A stretch of 64,000 bases of DNA from Diphasiastrum complanatum. Its lineage: Eukaryota > Streptophyta > Lycopodiopsida > Lycopodiales > Lycopodiaceae. The DNA lies in contig CM055094.1 in the NCBI GenBank assembly GCA_029204225.1, forward strand, positions 32,477,841 to 32,541,840, given 5' to 3'. The position numbers and the translations under genes are program-made. Below the pieces are notes generated by a model that saw only the letters and a program-made list of their open reading frames with translations, was not told the origin of the DNA and ran no database searches. Positions 54,231 to 64,000 of the stretch are shown piece by piece; position 1 is the stretch's first letter, and each line of letters opens with the position of its first letter.

Positions 54231-55209
54231 TTGGCCTTATCCTTTTGCTCAGAAGTACGTGGTGACTTGTCATAAGCATGACGAGCCATAGGAGATGCCG
54301 ATTTTCGCTTCAAAGTCTGCTGCATCTGGATAGGATCCTTCTGCGAGAAATCCCTCTGACCAGCTTGGCCGGACTTCCATGAACCCATATTCTGGGGCAC
54401 ACTTGCCACTCCAGATTCAGCCTTGTTGCGGACATTGCCTTCAAAGTTGAGGGCTATAGCAACTGCCTCTTCCAAGGTTTTGCATCTTTCATTAAAAACT
54501 AAAGGCCTCAACTCTGCACGAAGACCAAATATGAACTTGTGGACTACCAGCCACTCGGGAATCTCCTCTGGTATCTTGATCTGTATCTCTCTATACTAAT
54601 CAGCATATTCTTGCACCGTGTACTGCCTCTGACGATGCAGGAACCAAGCATCCGTTGCATGCACATGCTCATGTGGAGGAATGAACTGCACCCGAAAATA
54701 GTGCTTGAAGTCAACCCAGGTGAATGGGGCTTGCTGTGATTTCAGCAACTTGCGCCACCACCTGTCAGCAAAGCCAGTAAAATGGTAAGCTGCCTTACGG
54801 ACACGCTAGCCTTCATCGGTGGGTGTCTGTTTCAAATCAAAATACTCTTTCCACACTGATCTACAACATCAGTAGTCCTCTAGGAAGTTGTACCAGCATA
54901 TTTTGTGGGCTTTATATCTTTATCAGGAGGAAAATCGATGATCATTTGTGTATCAGAAAAAGGATAACAAGTGGGCAGCTGGGAAGGATACAAAGGCGGA
55001 GGCTAAGAAGAAGATGAGGGAAAGCCCCCGGCAAGCGACGATATCATCGTACGCATCTCTGTCATATACCGCTCCAACACATCCATACGTTCTTGTATGG
55101 GAGGAGGATCAGTGACAGGCGCACTAGGTAATCGGCTGCCAGGACTAGGCGGAGGAGTTTCCATGGCTTCAACTGGGCTTGAGGGGATGTCAACTTTGTC
55201 TTCAGCCAT
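54231..55209 (-). pseudogene. Gypsy E gag
   Basis: Start ATG at 55209: MAEDKVDIPSSPVEAMETPP, Pro-rich, then IQERMDVLERYMTEMRTMIS (coiled). After frame breaks, gag capsid sequence follows: RWWRKLLKSQ-like region near 54.75 kb, FVFGLRAELRPLVF, NERCKTLEEAVAIALNFEGN. Several frameshifts and a stop separate the parts. Confidence 0.82.
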
Positions 55210-55956
55210 GGTATAGGAATTACTCAGGAAATGTGAAATGTGGAAATTTTTAACTTATTCACAATTTAGAACAGAAAGAGGAAAAACAACTGAAAAGTAA
55301 CAAAACTCTGGGAAAAACACAAAGCCAAGGATAGGTAGTACTTCCCATGCATCCTACACTGGTACAAAAGTCGGTAAAAAACTTTTTTGGACACCAAATC
55401 GACTTGAAAAATCAAAAAAATCAAGAAAAAAAATGGTTGTTTGACTTTGAATTTCTTCGAAACACAAAAGCTTTTCACAAACCGTCAATTGGCAGTAGGT
55501 CGCCCTCCTACTAGGCCCAATCTGCACCCTTAACAGTAGAAACCGGAGGAATGTCGGAGAAGTTATGTCCAATCCAAAATTTTGACCTGTTTTTTGCTTG
55601 AAAACCAACTTTTCGGTGAAATAGAGGCAAATCTGCTCCAAACTGGTGTATGATGGCTCTATAGGATTGCTATGGATCCCAAAATTTGATCAGGATCTGA
55701 GAAGGTTCCAGAGAGTTATGAGCAAAATACCTTCAGAAAAAATGCGCTGGCCCTCCAAAAACTTTGAAACTTTCTGAAATCTAAGATTTGTAGTATGAAT
55801 CCCTGCTGATCTACAGCGACTGCCCACTAGAAATGATCTGAGACAGATTTCCCTCAAATATGAGCACTATAGACCAAGTTATGGTGAAAAAACCAAGCTT
55901 TTTCTCACTTTCTCTCTCTAGAACGGGCTGTTCTGTCTCTAGAACGAGCTAGAAAA
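55210..55956 (-). mobile_element. Gypsy E leader
   Basis: Between gag start and PBS. No domain. Text resembles the leaders of gypsy A (phrases about gagcaaaa/aaccaa), but the match is weak. Confidence 0.45.
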
Positions 55957-55970
55957 GGCTCTGATACCAA
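55957..55970 (-). other. Primer binding site, gypsy E
   Basis: Minus-strand TTGGTATCAGAGCC, exact tRNA-Met type. Confidence 0.9.
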
Positions 55971-56309
55971 TTGTGAATGACCAAAACTCTCTAAGTTGCT
56001 CAACTCCTGAGTGACCGGTCATGTTGAGGTCATGTCAGAACTAGACTCAGTCATAACTCACTCTCTTTCTCTCTCTCTCTCTCTCTCTCCACGAGTCTCT
56101 AATATCTATGTAGTATGTCCTAAATTCTAAATTCTAATCTAGTTTCTAGCCCTAACTACTAACTTCTAACTCCTAACTAGTAGCTCCTAATATCTAACTA
56201 AGTAGTAACTTCTAAGCACCTACTACCCAGGTCCCACACCCCTCTCACTGGGATTTTTTTAAGGTAGACTGCAGTGAGGGTTAGGTTTCAGGATAGAATA
56301 ATGATACAT
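55971..56309 (-). mobile_element. Gypsy E 5' LTR (outer end approximate)
   Basis: Plus strand starts TTGTGAATGACC after the PBS and plausibly ends ATGATACA. A 28-bp unit gatagaataatgatacattg(aattgag) is duplicated at 56292 and 56320, so the boundary could also lie near 56337. A (TC)n run is at 56065-56090. Confidence 0.6.
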
Positions 56310-56337
56310 TGAATTGAGGGATAGAATAATGATACAT

Positions 56338-56343
<6 letters not shown>

Positions 56344-56386
<43 letters not shown>
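56344..56386. repeat. (GA)n microsatellite
   Basis: About 21 GA units between the gypsy LTR and the VOC gene remnant. Confidence 0.95.
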
Positions 56387-56387
<1 letters not shown>

Positions 56388-56396
56388 ATAGTGCAG

Positions 56397-56521
56397 CTTC
56401 ACGGACGTCCCTAGAGCGGCTCGCTTCTACGCTCACGCCCTTGGCCTTGCCGTCACAGTCTGCACTCTCAAATAGGCGGAGCCTGCGGCCCCTCCAAGAT
56501 TGCCCTCATGGAAGCTCCAAG
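56397..56521 (+). pseudogene. VOC/glyoxalase-like plant gene, exon A (broken)
   Basis: Reads FTDVPRAARFYAHALGLAVT, then VCTLK, a TAG, AE, and after a 1-nt frame change CGPSKIALMEAPRS. V..A..FY...LG......W.EL..G...IAL is the first beta-alpha module of the vicinal oxygen chelate (glyoxalase I/bleomycin-resistance) superfamily. TAG replaces the expected Trp. The donor AAG|gtcagg is intact. The true N-terminus is lost or displaced by the GA repeat. Confidence 0.72.
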
Positions 56522-56639
56522 GTCAGGGTTTAGTTAGGGTTTTGATCATATTCCTTTTCGCAGCCCAAAAATCAATTTTTTTCCGTTGATTTTTGTTGAT
56601 ATCACATTGAGAAATTGGATGAACTTGTGGCTAATGCAG

Positions 56640-56791
56640 TGATTTCAAGGCGGAAAGCAATAATTCATCATTCTTATCCTTCAGTGTGGCAGACGTGGAT
56701 AGCACTATCAGCAGGCTCCTTTCAATGGGGGCTGAATTGGATGGCCAAATCAGATATGAAACACATGGAAATGTATGCCTCTCTTGCATTA
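56640..56791 (+). pseudogene. VOC/glyoxalase-like plant gene, exon B
   Basis: Acceptor aatgcag, donor gtaagg, 152 nt, entering with the third base of a Ser codon so that it is in phase with exon A across a 118-bp intron. It encodes DFKAESNNSSFLSFSVADVD followed by STISRLLSMGAELDGQIRYE and THGNVCLSCI. V.DVD.T...LSMGAELDG.I.YE.HG is the second VOC module of a plant glyoxalase-like protein. The final exon (DGH..GLYE) was not found by 58 kb. Confidence 0.78.
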
Positions 56792-58030
56792 GTAAGGTGT
56801 GTTGAAAGTTTGAACACCCCTGCTTCGAATGCAACAATTGATCCTTGCTCTGTCAGATTAGAATTTACAGTTTAGCTGTTAGCAATTGATACCAATTAGT
56901 GTTTCCACCCAGTTCAGAATTGGATCGATTCGCTATTTGAATTGCAATCATGGTTTGCGAGTGCTACTACGATTGATAATAATAAGGGCAAGGTTGCTTT
57001 GACTCCCCCCTCTTAAAAAAGACATTGTCCTCTATCTTGATAAAGTAACAAAAGAGAGAGTGGTGGTGCCATTGATTGTAGCCAAAGGAGATCGCTTTAT
57101 ACGTGCATGTGAATGCTTTAGCAAAATATATCCTTCTAAACTATCCTTTGTGCAATAACATTGGAGTGCCATCACAACAGAATTAGTTTTCCATCATGTC
57201 TCCTTTTCTGCATGTCTACCATGCCATTTTGCAATAGGTACTAACAATAGATCTTTAATGGTGCTGATGAAGTTGTCCTTGTAGATTAGTCACACGGAAG
57301 TAGGGGAAGAAGGCCAACATTAGTAGGAAATGCCAAATTAACATTATTGATAACTTTCCGAAAGACCCTTTTTTGTTTTGGGGTTTTCTTACAAAAAAAA
57401 AACATAGCCTAGAATGTTAAAAAAACAATGAAAGATATTAGTTATTAGAAATACTAACTAAATTATACATCCATATGGCTGGAGGCTATTTTTGAGCCAT
57501 ATTTATGACGAGCTACAACTTATTTTAAATTTCGAGCCATATTTTTGATGAGCTACAACTTAATTTAAATGTCATGAGTCAAGGTACAATACAATGATAT
57601 TGAAAATCAAGATTTACAAACTTCAAACTTCAAAGACCTTTCTCTTTAGCCATTGGAGAGCTTGTGGCCCAAAGTTTTAAAGTCTGAAATTTAATGGGCC
57701 AAGTTGCCAGCCCACCGACATTTTTAATATATGCCTTATGAAGTTCAAATAATATTAAAAGTTTAATTATAAATAAATAAATAAGTAAATAAATACTCTC
57801 TCGATTGCGAGCAGCAGGCGGGTGCTGCTCTCTCAATCGCGAGCAGCAGCGGGTTTCTTCGAGAAGATCAATCAAAGGCATTTAGAAATTATTTGCAAGA
57901 AAAAGTATTCTGCAAATTCTAGAAATAAAGCATTCAGGTATTATGGAGGCAGTCTATACCATAAGCATCAATAAAACAATACATGTTTCTTGAGTACCTC
58001 TGATCTTATTTTCTCATCGTTCCTCACCTG
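56792..58030. other. No gene seen; 40-bp tandem dimer at 57494-57573
   Basis: Two units gagccatattt.tga.gagctac (57494-57533, 57534-57573). A second short duplication, ctctctc(g/a)at(t/c)gcgagcagcag, lies near 57796 and 57829. Otherwise AT-rich non-coding sequence. Confidence 0.55.
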
Positions 58031-58211
58031 TACACTACATGCTCTCTTTATCTCTCTCTTATCTGCCTACATATCACTGTCCTACTCTCTATCTCACTCT
58101 CACTTGCTTGTGCTTCCTTGCCTCTTATCTCACCTTCTTTACATGTGCGCTACCTAAGAATCCATATCTATCTACTATTTTTTTGCTTGCAACTAACCCT
58201 CTCTTCCTCAC

Positions 58212-58215
<4 letters not shown>

Positions 58216-58270
<55 letters not shown>
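58216..58270. repeat. (TC)n microsatellite within a pyrimidine-rich tract
   Basis: About 27 TC units inside a C/T-rich region (58020-58470). The long Ser/Leu frame across it is a composition effect. Confidence 0.9.
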
Positions 58271-58271
<1 letters not shown>

Positions 58272-58499
58272 CTTTGCCATTCCTTCTCTAGGGCTACTGT
58301 TTCTGCTCCTCTCTTTGAATCCCTTTTCTCTCTTCGTCTTTGTCAACGAACTCTCTCCCTATTCTGCCTGCAACTCTCCCTCTCTCCATATCTTTCTCTA
58401 TCTCTCTTCTCTCCATACCCTCTCTATCTCTTCTCTTCAACGACCTCTCTCCCTTTCGATTGACTTTCTTGGAAATGTGAAGAAGACGATCTGGTGAAA

Positions 58500-59190
58500 A
58501 AGCTAGAAATCGGCAATTTGTGAAGTGGAACCTATGTCTAAAAAAATTCACAAGGGGATTCAAAAAGTCAAGACCTACTAAAGACTTGACTTTAGCTGGA
58601 AGACAACTCCTTGAAACTTAAGTTAGGTTTGAAGAATTGAGGTGGAATTCTTTGTTTAACTCTGATTTTTATTCATGTTTTAAGTAATTTTATAAGACAT
58701 ACAGATGATTTTGATTTCAAAAGTCGAGCACAAGTTATCATGTGTGTTGTTACAATGATCCTAAATAGAACTTTATAAAGAATATCTATACATAATAACT
58801 TATCACTATAGTTAAAAGATGAATACATACTTTATGGTCTGCAGTAAAATCTACTATTTTATAGTCTATATTAATTTACAAATTTACAATTTGCAGTAAA
58901 GTACAGTCAATACAGAGAAATGTTAGATTCTGTTTGAATTTAGAATATTTTATATGCTTTAAAAATGGATGAATTTGCTATGAATCTTTGAATTATTATG
59001 ACTTACCAATTCGTAACTCCGATCTTGGTGATTAAAAAAGGTAAATTGATCTTCACAATGCCTAGAATTCGATGGGATTGAGTAATATTGCCATGAAAAT
59101 TTTAGTTCACATGATTTGCAAATTCTAATAACTTCTAATGAAATGCAACTATTGCACCATTGAAAAACATGGTAAAGCTCTCAATTGAAA
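58500..59190. other. AT-rich, nothing recognised
   Basis: No supported feature. Confidence 0.5.
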
Positions 59191-59198
59191 TGTGTGGG

Positions 59199-59199
<1 letters not shown>

Positions 59200-59252
<53 letters not shown>

Positions 59253-59290
59253 ACACACACACACACACACATGCACACACACAATGACAG

Positions 59291-59349
<59 letters not shown>
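59200..59349. repeat. Compound (TC)n(CA)n(TC)n(CA)n microsatellite
   Basis: (TC)25, then (CA)n with one atgc break, a 10-bp spacer, (TC)12 and (CA)18. The block structure is duplicated, suggesting a segmental copy of a TC-CA pair. Confidence 0.95.
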
Positions 59350-59350
<1 letters not shown>

Positions 59351-59483
59351 CATCGGTTGCCCGCCATCGGCGGCCACACTTCAGCCACGTACATACACGC
59401 ACATGCATGTGCCGCCCGTCAACGACCATCGGCTTTCCTCCTAAACCATCACTGCTCGCTCGTCAACGATGGGCACTCTTTAC

Positions 59484-59485
<2 letters not shown>

Positions 59486-59541
<56 letters not shown>
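59486..59541. repeat. (TG)n(TA)n microsatellite
   Basis: Short tg run followed by about 25 TA units with one gta break. Confidence 0.95.
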
Positions 59542-59544
59542 CAT

Positions 59545-60218
59545 AGTTGCAGGGAATCGCAAATCGCTGCAGTGAATCACAATTCTGTTTTGTTTTTTTT
59601 TACTTCCCAGAAATTTTGTTGGACCTGAAATAATTTTTACTACTGGGTTTATCCCCCTTACCACAAGCATCAAGAACATACTGCACAACCAAAAATAATA
59701 TCTCGATCAGAGTTGCCATTCTAAAGTTGACAACAACAAGATTGTTAAAATATCAATCCTGAGAAAAGGAAACTTGATGGAGTACCCTGGCAAGAAATGT
59801 AAGAGGCTTAAATACTAGTTAGACTTCCAATAATAGCCACAACCATTTCCTTTTTGTTTTTGCCCATTTTGGGCTAGCTAAATTGCAACATCTCCTAAAT
59901 AAAATTACAGCTACTTGATGCTTTTTATAGTTTCATAGCTCGTAGAAAGGGTAAAACTCATAAAGCCATTCAAGCTATGTTTCAATGTTTTGAATATACC
60001 AAAGGATGAGAAACAGATGCGAGCTTGTCAAAAATTAAAGTATACCATTTATGAGAAAAACTTTTAGTGCCAAGTGATTTGATTCCTAACACTATTGTAC
60101 GGTGCATCAACCACAAAGACGAGTTCTGTGCCAACCTATTGACCATCTAATTGCATAAGTCCATCTAGGAGATATTTATTTAGCTCTATCAAGTCTATAT
60201 TTAGCATTGAGCTATGAG
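59545..60218. other. Nothing recognised
   Basis: AT-rich single-copy-looking sequence. It contains short self-complementary gaatcgcaaatcgctgcag-type text at 59555-59580. Confidence 0.45.
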
Positions 60219-60238
60219 CCCTAAACCCTAAACCCTAA
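60219..60238. repeat. Short interstitial telomere-type repeat
   Basis: ccctaaaccctaaaccctaa: nearly three units of the plant telomere repeat CCCTAAA, with cccctaaacccgaaac just after. Too short to mark a chromosome end. Confidence 0.85.
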
Positions 60239-60352
60239 TTGCCCCAACCCCTAAACCCGAAACAACGTTTTGCTTGAAACTTGCAAATCATTGGTTTTTT
60301 GGCCAGCAATTCGTGATTCGGATCGAGATCCGATTTGCAATTCGTGAATCGC

Positions 60353-61220
<868 letters not shown>

Positions 61221-61904
61221 TGTGAAGAATTGTAAAAGTTATCTATCTAGGATCTTGAGTTTTGGGGGTGCTAGGCTACATGCACTTCCATGTACACTTG
61301 TAAATATGTGATTTGAGCAAATTATGATCTAGATTAGCTCGAGTTAGTGTAGGTTGCTTACACTTGGCATGATGGTAGACAGAGTAAGGACTGCACCTCA
61401 TCATGTTATTTTGCCATGTGGACCAATAGGAGCAAGAGGTGTACCAAAATAGTCCAATCATAGTAAGAGGTGATTAGAGAGTGGTCCAATCATTGTAAGA
61501 GGTGATTTGAGAGTGGTGCTATGTTTCCATCTATCTTGGATCTCGAGCCACTCTATGTGAGAGTGAGAGCTTGCATTGACACTAAGTTTTTTGATGAGAG
61601 TTGAACTCCAACACTTAGAAATTTTTTGATGTTCTATCTCTACCCGAGAACAAATGCTACGTAATTCTCTCTCTACCTGAGAGCAGCAAGTTTTTATACT
61701 TAGTTTTTTTTCATCAAGTGTTCTTACTATGTGAATGATAGTTTTTGGATGGTAGAGAGAATGCATGCTTGTGTGCTCTTGCCTTGATATTGTCAAGCTA
61801 GATTGTTTGCATCAATCAAGAGATAGATTCATGTGCAATTACACACACTTTAGAAGATTAATCACATTGTTTTGGATGTCTCCACATGTGTGAAAATGTT
61901 GACA
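61221..61904 (+). mobile_element. Copia 6 5' LTR
   Basis: 684 bp, TGTGAAGAAT ... TGTTGACA, directly followed by an exact PBS. It is the same family as the 3' LTR at 51307-52002. It contains an internal duplication, gagtggtccaatcattgtaagaggtgatt-type text, at about 61450-61515. Confidence 0.85.
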
Positions 61905-61916
61905 TGGTATCAGAGC
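61905..61916 (+). other. Primer binding site, copia 6
   Basis: TGGTATCAGAGC, exact tRNA-Met type, immediately after LTR CA. Confidence 0.93.
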
Positions 61917-62900
61917 TAACCTAAGGATGATTTGCATGCATCAAGCTTGATGAAAAATTGCTTGAAAAACTCGAATTTCAGAGCATACTAGGATCTCGAT
62001 AGCAATCTAAGGTATTTTTGGATCAAGAGGGATCAAAATGACATTGATTTGATCCATGTTGGATACTGTACGGAATGTTATGCTTAGACACATGTGAGAT
62101 CACTTAACTTTGAATGGTTGGTGTTTCTCCAAGGTAGATCCAAATCTAATGTATGATTGCTTGTTGGAAAGCTAGTGAAGCTAGTTTGTGATGCAATTGA
62201 TTTCAAGTCAAATGGAGTTGTGTTGAGAGAGTTATTGGCATTCAAATGAAGGTAGGTAGGTCACCCAACTAGGTTGGACATGCCAACAAAGGCTCACATC
62301 TAGCTTAGATCATCAAAAGTTGTTTTTGAGTAGTTTGTGATGTCTTTGAGTGCTTGTAGAGGGAGTTGGCTCAAAATCTTGGAGTTCTTCATCCTTGGAG
62401 TCTAGATTGAGGGAGATTGACATTGCTTGTGAGATTGATCTCACAAAGAAGTTGCAATATCTCAATTTGGAATTGGATTTTGACATCATTATTAGTTCTT
62501 TGTTTGAGAGAGAAGCAACACCATTATTTGTTTTTGATCCATTACAAAATCAATTTCTCAAGTGAATATGGCCTCCATGGGTTCCCTGCTCTTGGAGTAA
62601 GGAGAGAGATTTACCACCTCCAATTATGCCATTTGGAAGGTGAGGTTGGAGTCGATTTTGGTCCTCCAAGATGTGATGGACATAGTGTTAGGACTTGAAT
62701 GCTTCAAGAAGTCCAAAAATACAAGAAAAAGGCAATGATGGCCCTACATTGTATCAAAATGAATGTGTCAAATGAAGTGTTGAGGGAGATTAGCCCATGC
62801 ACCTCGGTCAAGGAGGCTTGAGACACCCTTAAAGTCATTTTAGTGAGTTGGGTAATAGCGAATACTTCTATTGGGGAGAACAAGAACAACATTCATTTAA
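61917..62900 (+). pseudogene. Copia 6 leader and gag start
   Basis: After about 0.65 kb of leader, the sequence near 62.56-62.9 kb encodes MASMGSLLLE-like text, then NYAIWKVRLESILVLQDVMD, IVLGLECFKKS and YKKKAMMALHCIKMNVSNEV. NY..WK.R.E..L......D and K...AL..I...... are the gag signature of copia elements. Frameshifts and an in-frame TGA (after SVKEA) break it. The element is not recognisable past 62.95 kb. Confidence 0.8.
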
Positions 62901-62949
62901 CAATCTTGTTCGATCTATGGATATTGCGGGAAATATATTGATAGATATT

Positions 62950-63556
62950 TTCAATGATATCTATATAGATGATGATTAAAGATCTCTATGTTAGAGATTG
63001 CTTGTGATGAATGACTTCAACCCATAGACCATTACGACTTTACTTGAGAATATGCTTTCCTTCAGCAGAAATCTCTTTTTATTCTCAGGAGTTATTTAAT
63101 ATAAGAGCTAATTCTATGCATCTTGGTGATCCAAGGAAGTTTGATCTAAAACTTACCTTTTTCTTTGAAAGACGACCTTTCCGCATAATAGCTCAAATAT
63201 ACATGTTCGGTACTTGGCGTACTTCGAAATCTCAGGAATTTAATAGTTACAATCTATAAACATTAGTTAAGTCAATGAACAAAAAAAGTTGGAATTTTTA
63301 AAATTTACTATACTATGATTAAAATATTTTGATGATGTTGGACGAATGATATTAAGTGACAATATTGGTGAATTCTTGGAAGGAACTTTGATATGATGAT
63401 TGAGTAGAGTAGAATCTAGTAATCAGTGATGTTGATTAAGGTATAGTGTTGGACAGAGAGGTGTAGGTGTGAAGCCTAGCCCCACCATCCTAACCTTGAG
63501 GTGTTATTTTGAAGTAGACGGGAAGTCACTCAAAGCAAACCACATGAATGTCTTGA
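62950..63556. other. Nothing recognised, leader of the following gag frame
   Basis: No PBS of tRNA-Met type identified here. AT-rich. Confidence 0.4.
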
Positions 63557-64000
63557 ATGAGTGATACTCAGTTCGACAAACAAAGAGAAGAGAGAGATCG
63601 AAGAGCTCAAGAAGGAGCTTGGAGAAAAGAAATATTTGAGAAGCTAGCTAGAGAGAATAGAGAAATTATAAACAGCATAAGTGAACCAATAACAAAAGAA
63701 AGAGCATTCTCACCAGATAAGACATCATCAATAAAGGATTCAAATAAGATCATAGAAAACTCAAAAATAATGAATGAAGAAAGTGCCAATCTGCCCAGCT
63801 TTAATGGAAATGAAGATGAAGATGCAGATCTACATATTCAAAGATTCATGAATGTGTGTAGACAAAATTATGAAGAAGAAGATGATGATATGTTTAGATT
63901 ATTTCCAATAACATTGGATAATCTTGCTCTTGAATGGTATTATGTATTGAATCAAAAGAAAATTTGCAATTGGACAAAATTTAAAACAAGCTTCTTGGAT
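63557..64000 (+). CDS. Gypsy-type gag, open at the right edge (element F)
   Basis: ATG at 63557 (preceded in frame by TGA) opens a frame of 148 codons that reaches the window end without a stop: MSDTQFDKQREERDRRAQEG, then an acidic, coiled N-terminal part, NLPSFNGNEDEDADLHIQRF, FRLFPITLDNLALEWYYVLN and WTKFKTSFLD. FP.TL...AL.WYY......W..F...FL is the conserved core of the retrotransposon gag domain. Unlike the other elements here it is unbroken as far as visible, so it may be younger. Alternatively it is a domesticated gag gene, but nothing points to that. Confidence 0.8.
   Translation, partial: MSDTQFDKQREERDRRAQEGAWRKEIFEKLARENREIINSISEPITKERAFSPDKTSSIKDSNKIIENSKIMNEESANLPSFNGNEDEDADLHIQRFMNVCRQNYEEEDDDMFRLFPITLDNLALEWYYVLNQKKICNWTKFKTSFLD

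Noticed and set aside
58039-58497. 152-codon Leu/Ser-rich frame that looks like a membrane protein
   Set aside because: Composition follows a pyrimidine-rich tract and (TC)n microsatellite, with no domain or splice context.
60219-60238. Telomere or centromere marker
   Set aside because: Fewer than three repeat units; such teloboxes are common in plant DNA.

Overview
This is a nuclear land-plant sequence. It contains spliced plant genes, Ty1/copia and Ty3/gypsy (chromovirus-type) LTR retrotransposons primed by initiator tRNA-Met, hAT transposase remnants, an APE-type LINE and long (TC)n/(GA)n microsatellites. It has no prokaryotic features. Very long, transposon-filled introns suggest a seed plant with expanded introns (gymnosperm, early-diverging angiosperm or similar). 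The species cannot be named from the sequence.

The main host gene lies on the minus strand and covers about the left 63% of the window. It encodes a vacuolar-class NHX Na+(K+)/H+ antiporter. Ten exons can be assigned from 40482 down to 1030, and nine successive junctions keep the reading frame. They encode about 340 residues, from the N-terminus through the amiloride-binding signature and the ND ion-exchange motif to FLYVGMD..LDVDKWK. The remaining third of the protein lies beyond the left edge. Exons are 47-195 nt. Introns range from 116 nt to 11.8 kb, and exons make up only about 2.6% of 39.5 kb.

Introns, left to right. Intron 10 (1-1029) has diverged direct repeats. Intron 9 (1132-2274) has GGAACG palindromes. 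Intron 8 (2376-14147) holds a deleted gypsy element (3.86-6.72 kb), two LINE 3' ends and a nearly full-length degenerate LINE (about 8.25-12.72 kb). Intron 6 holds a gypsy tail. Intron 5 (17754-29325) holds a rearranged gypsy element, an oppositely oriented gypsy gag with LTR, an hAT fragment, and a copia LTR with gag start. Intron 2 (29771-34233) holds 170-bp direct repeats and a probable non-autonomous LTR element with a striking palindrome cluster. Intron 1 (34353-40296) holds a minus-strand copia element and a second hAT fragment.

Right of the NHX start (40.5-64 kb) the sequence is mostly transposon debris. A tandem triplication lies upstream of the NHX start. An unusual AACTCTCGCAG direct/inverted motif cluster lies at 43.6-44.1 kb. 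The best-preserved gypsy pol is at 45.85-49.4 kb, riddled with C-to-T-type stops. Several copia fragments with definable LTRs follow (50-53.1 and 61.2-62.9 kb), then a minus-strand gypsy gag-protease (53.6-56.3 kb). A two-exon remnant of a VOC/glyoxalase-like plant gene sits at 56.4-56.8 kb. Long microsatellites follow, and an open gypsy-type gag frame runs off the right edge. Apart from NHX and the VOC remnant, I see no host protein-coding gene.
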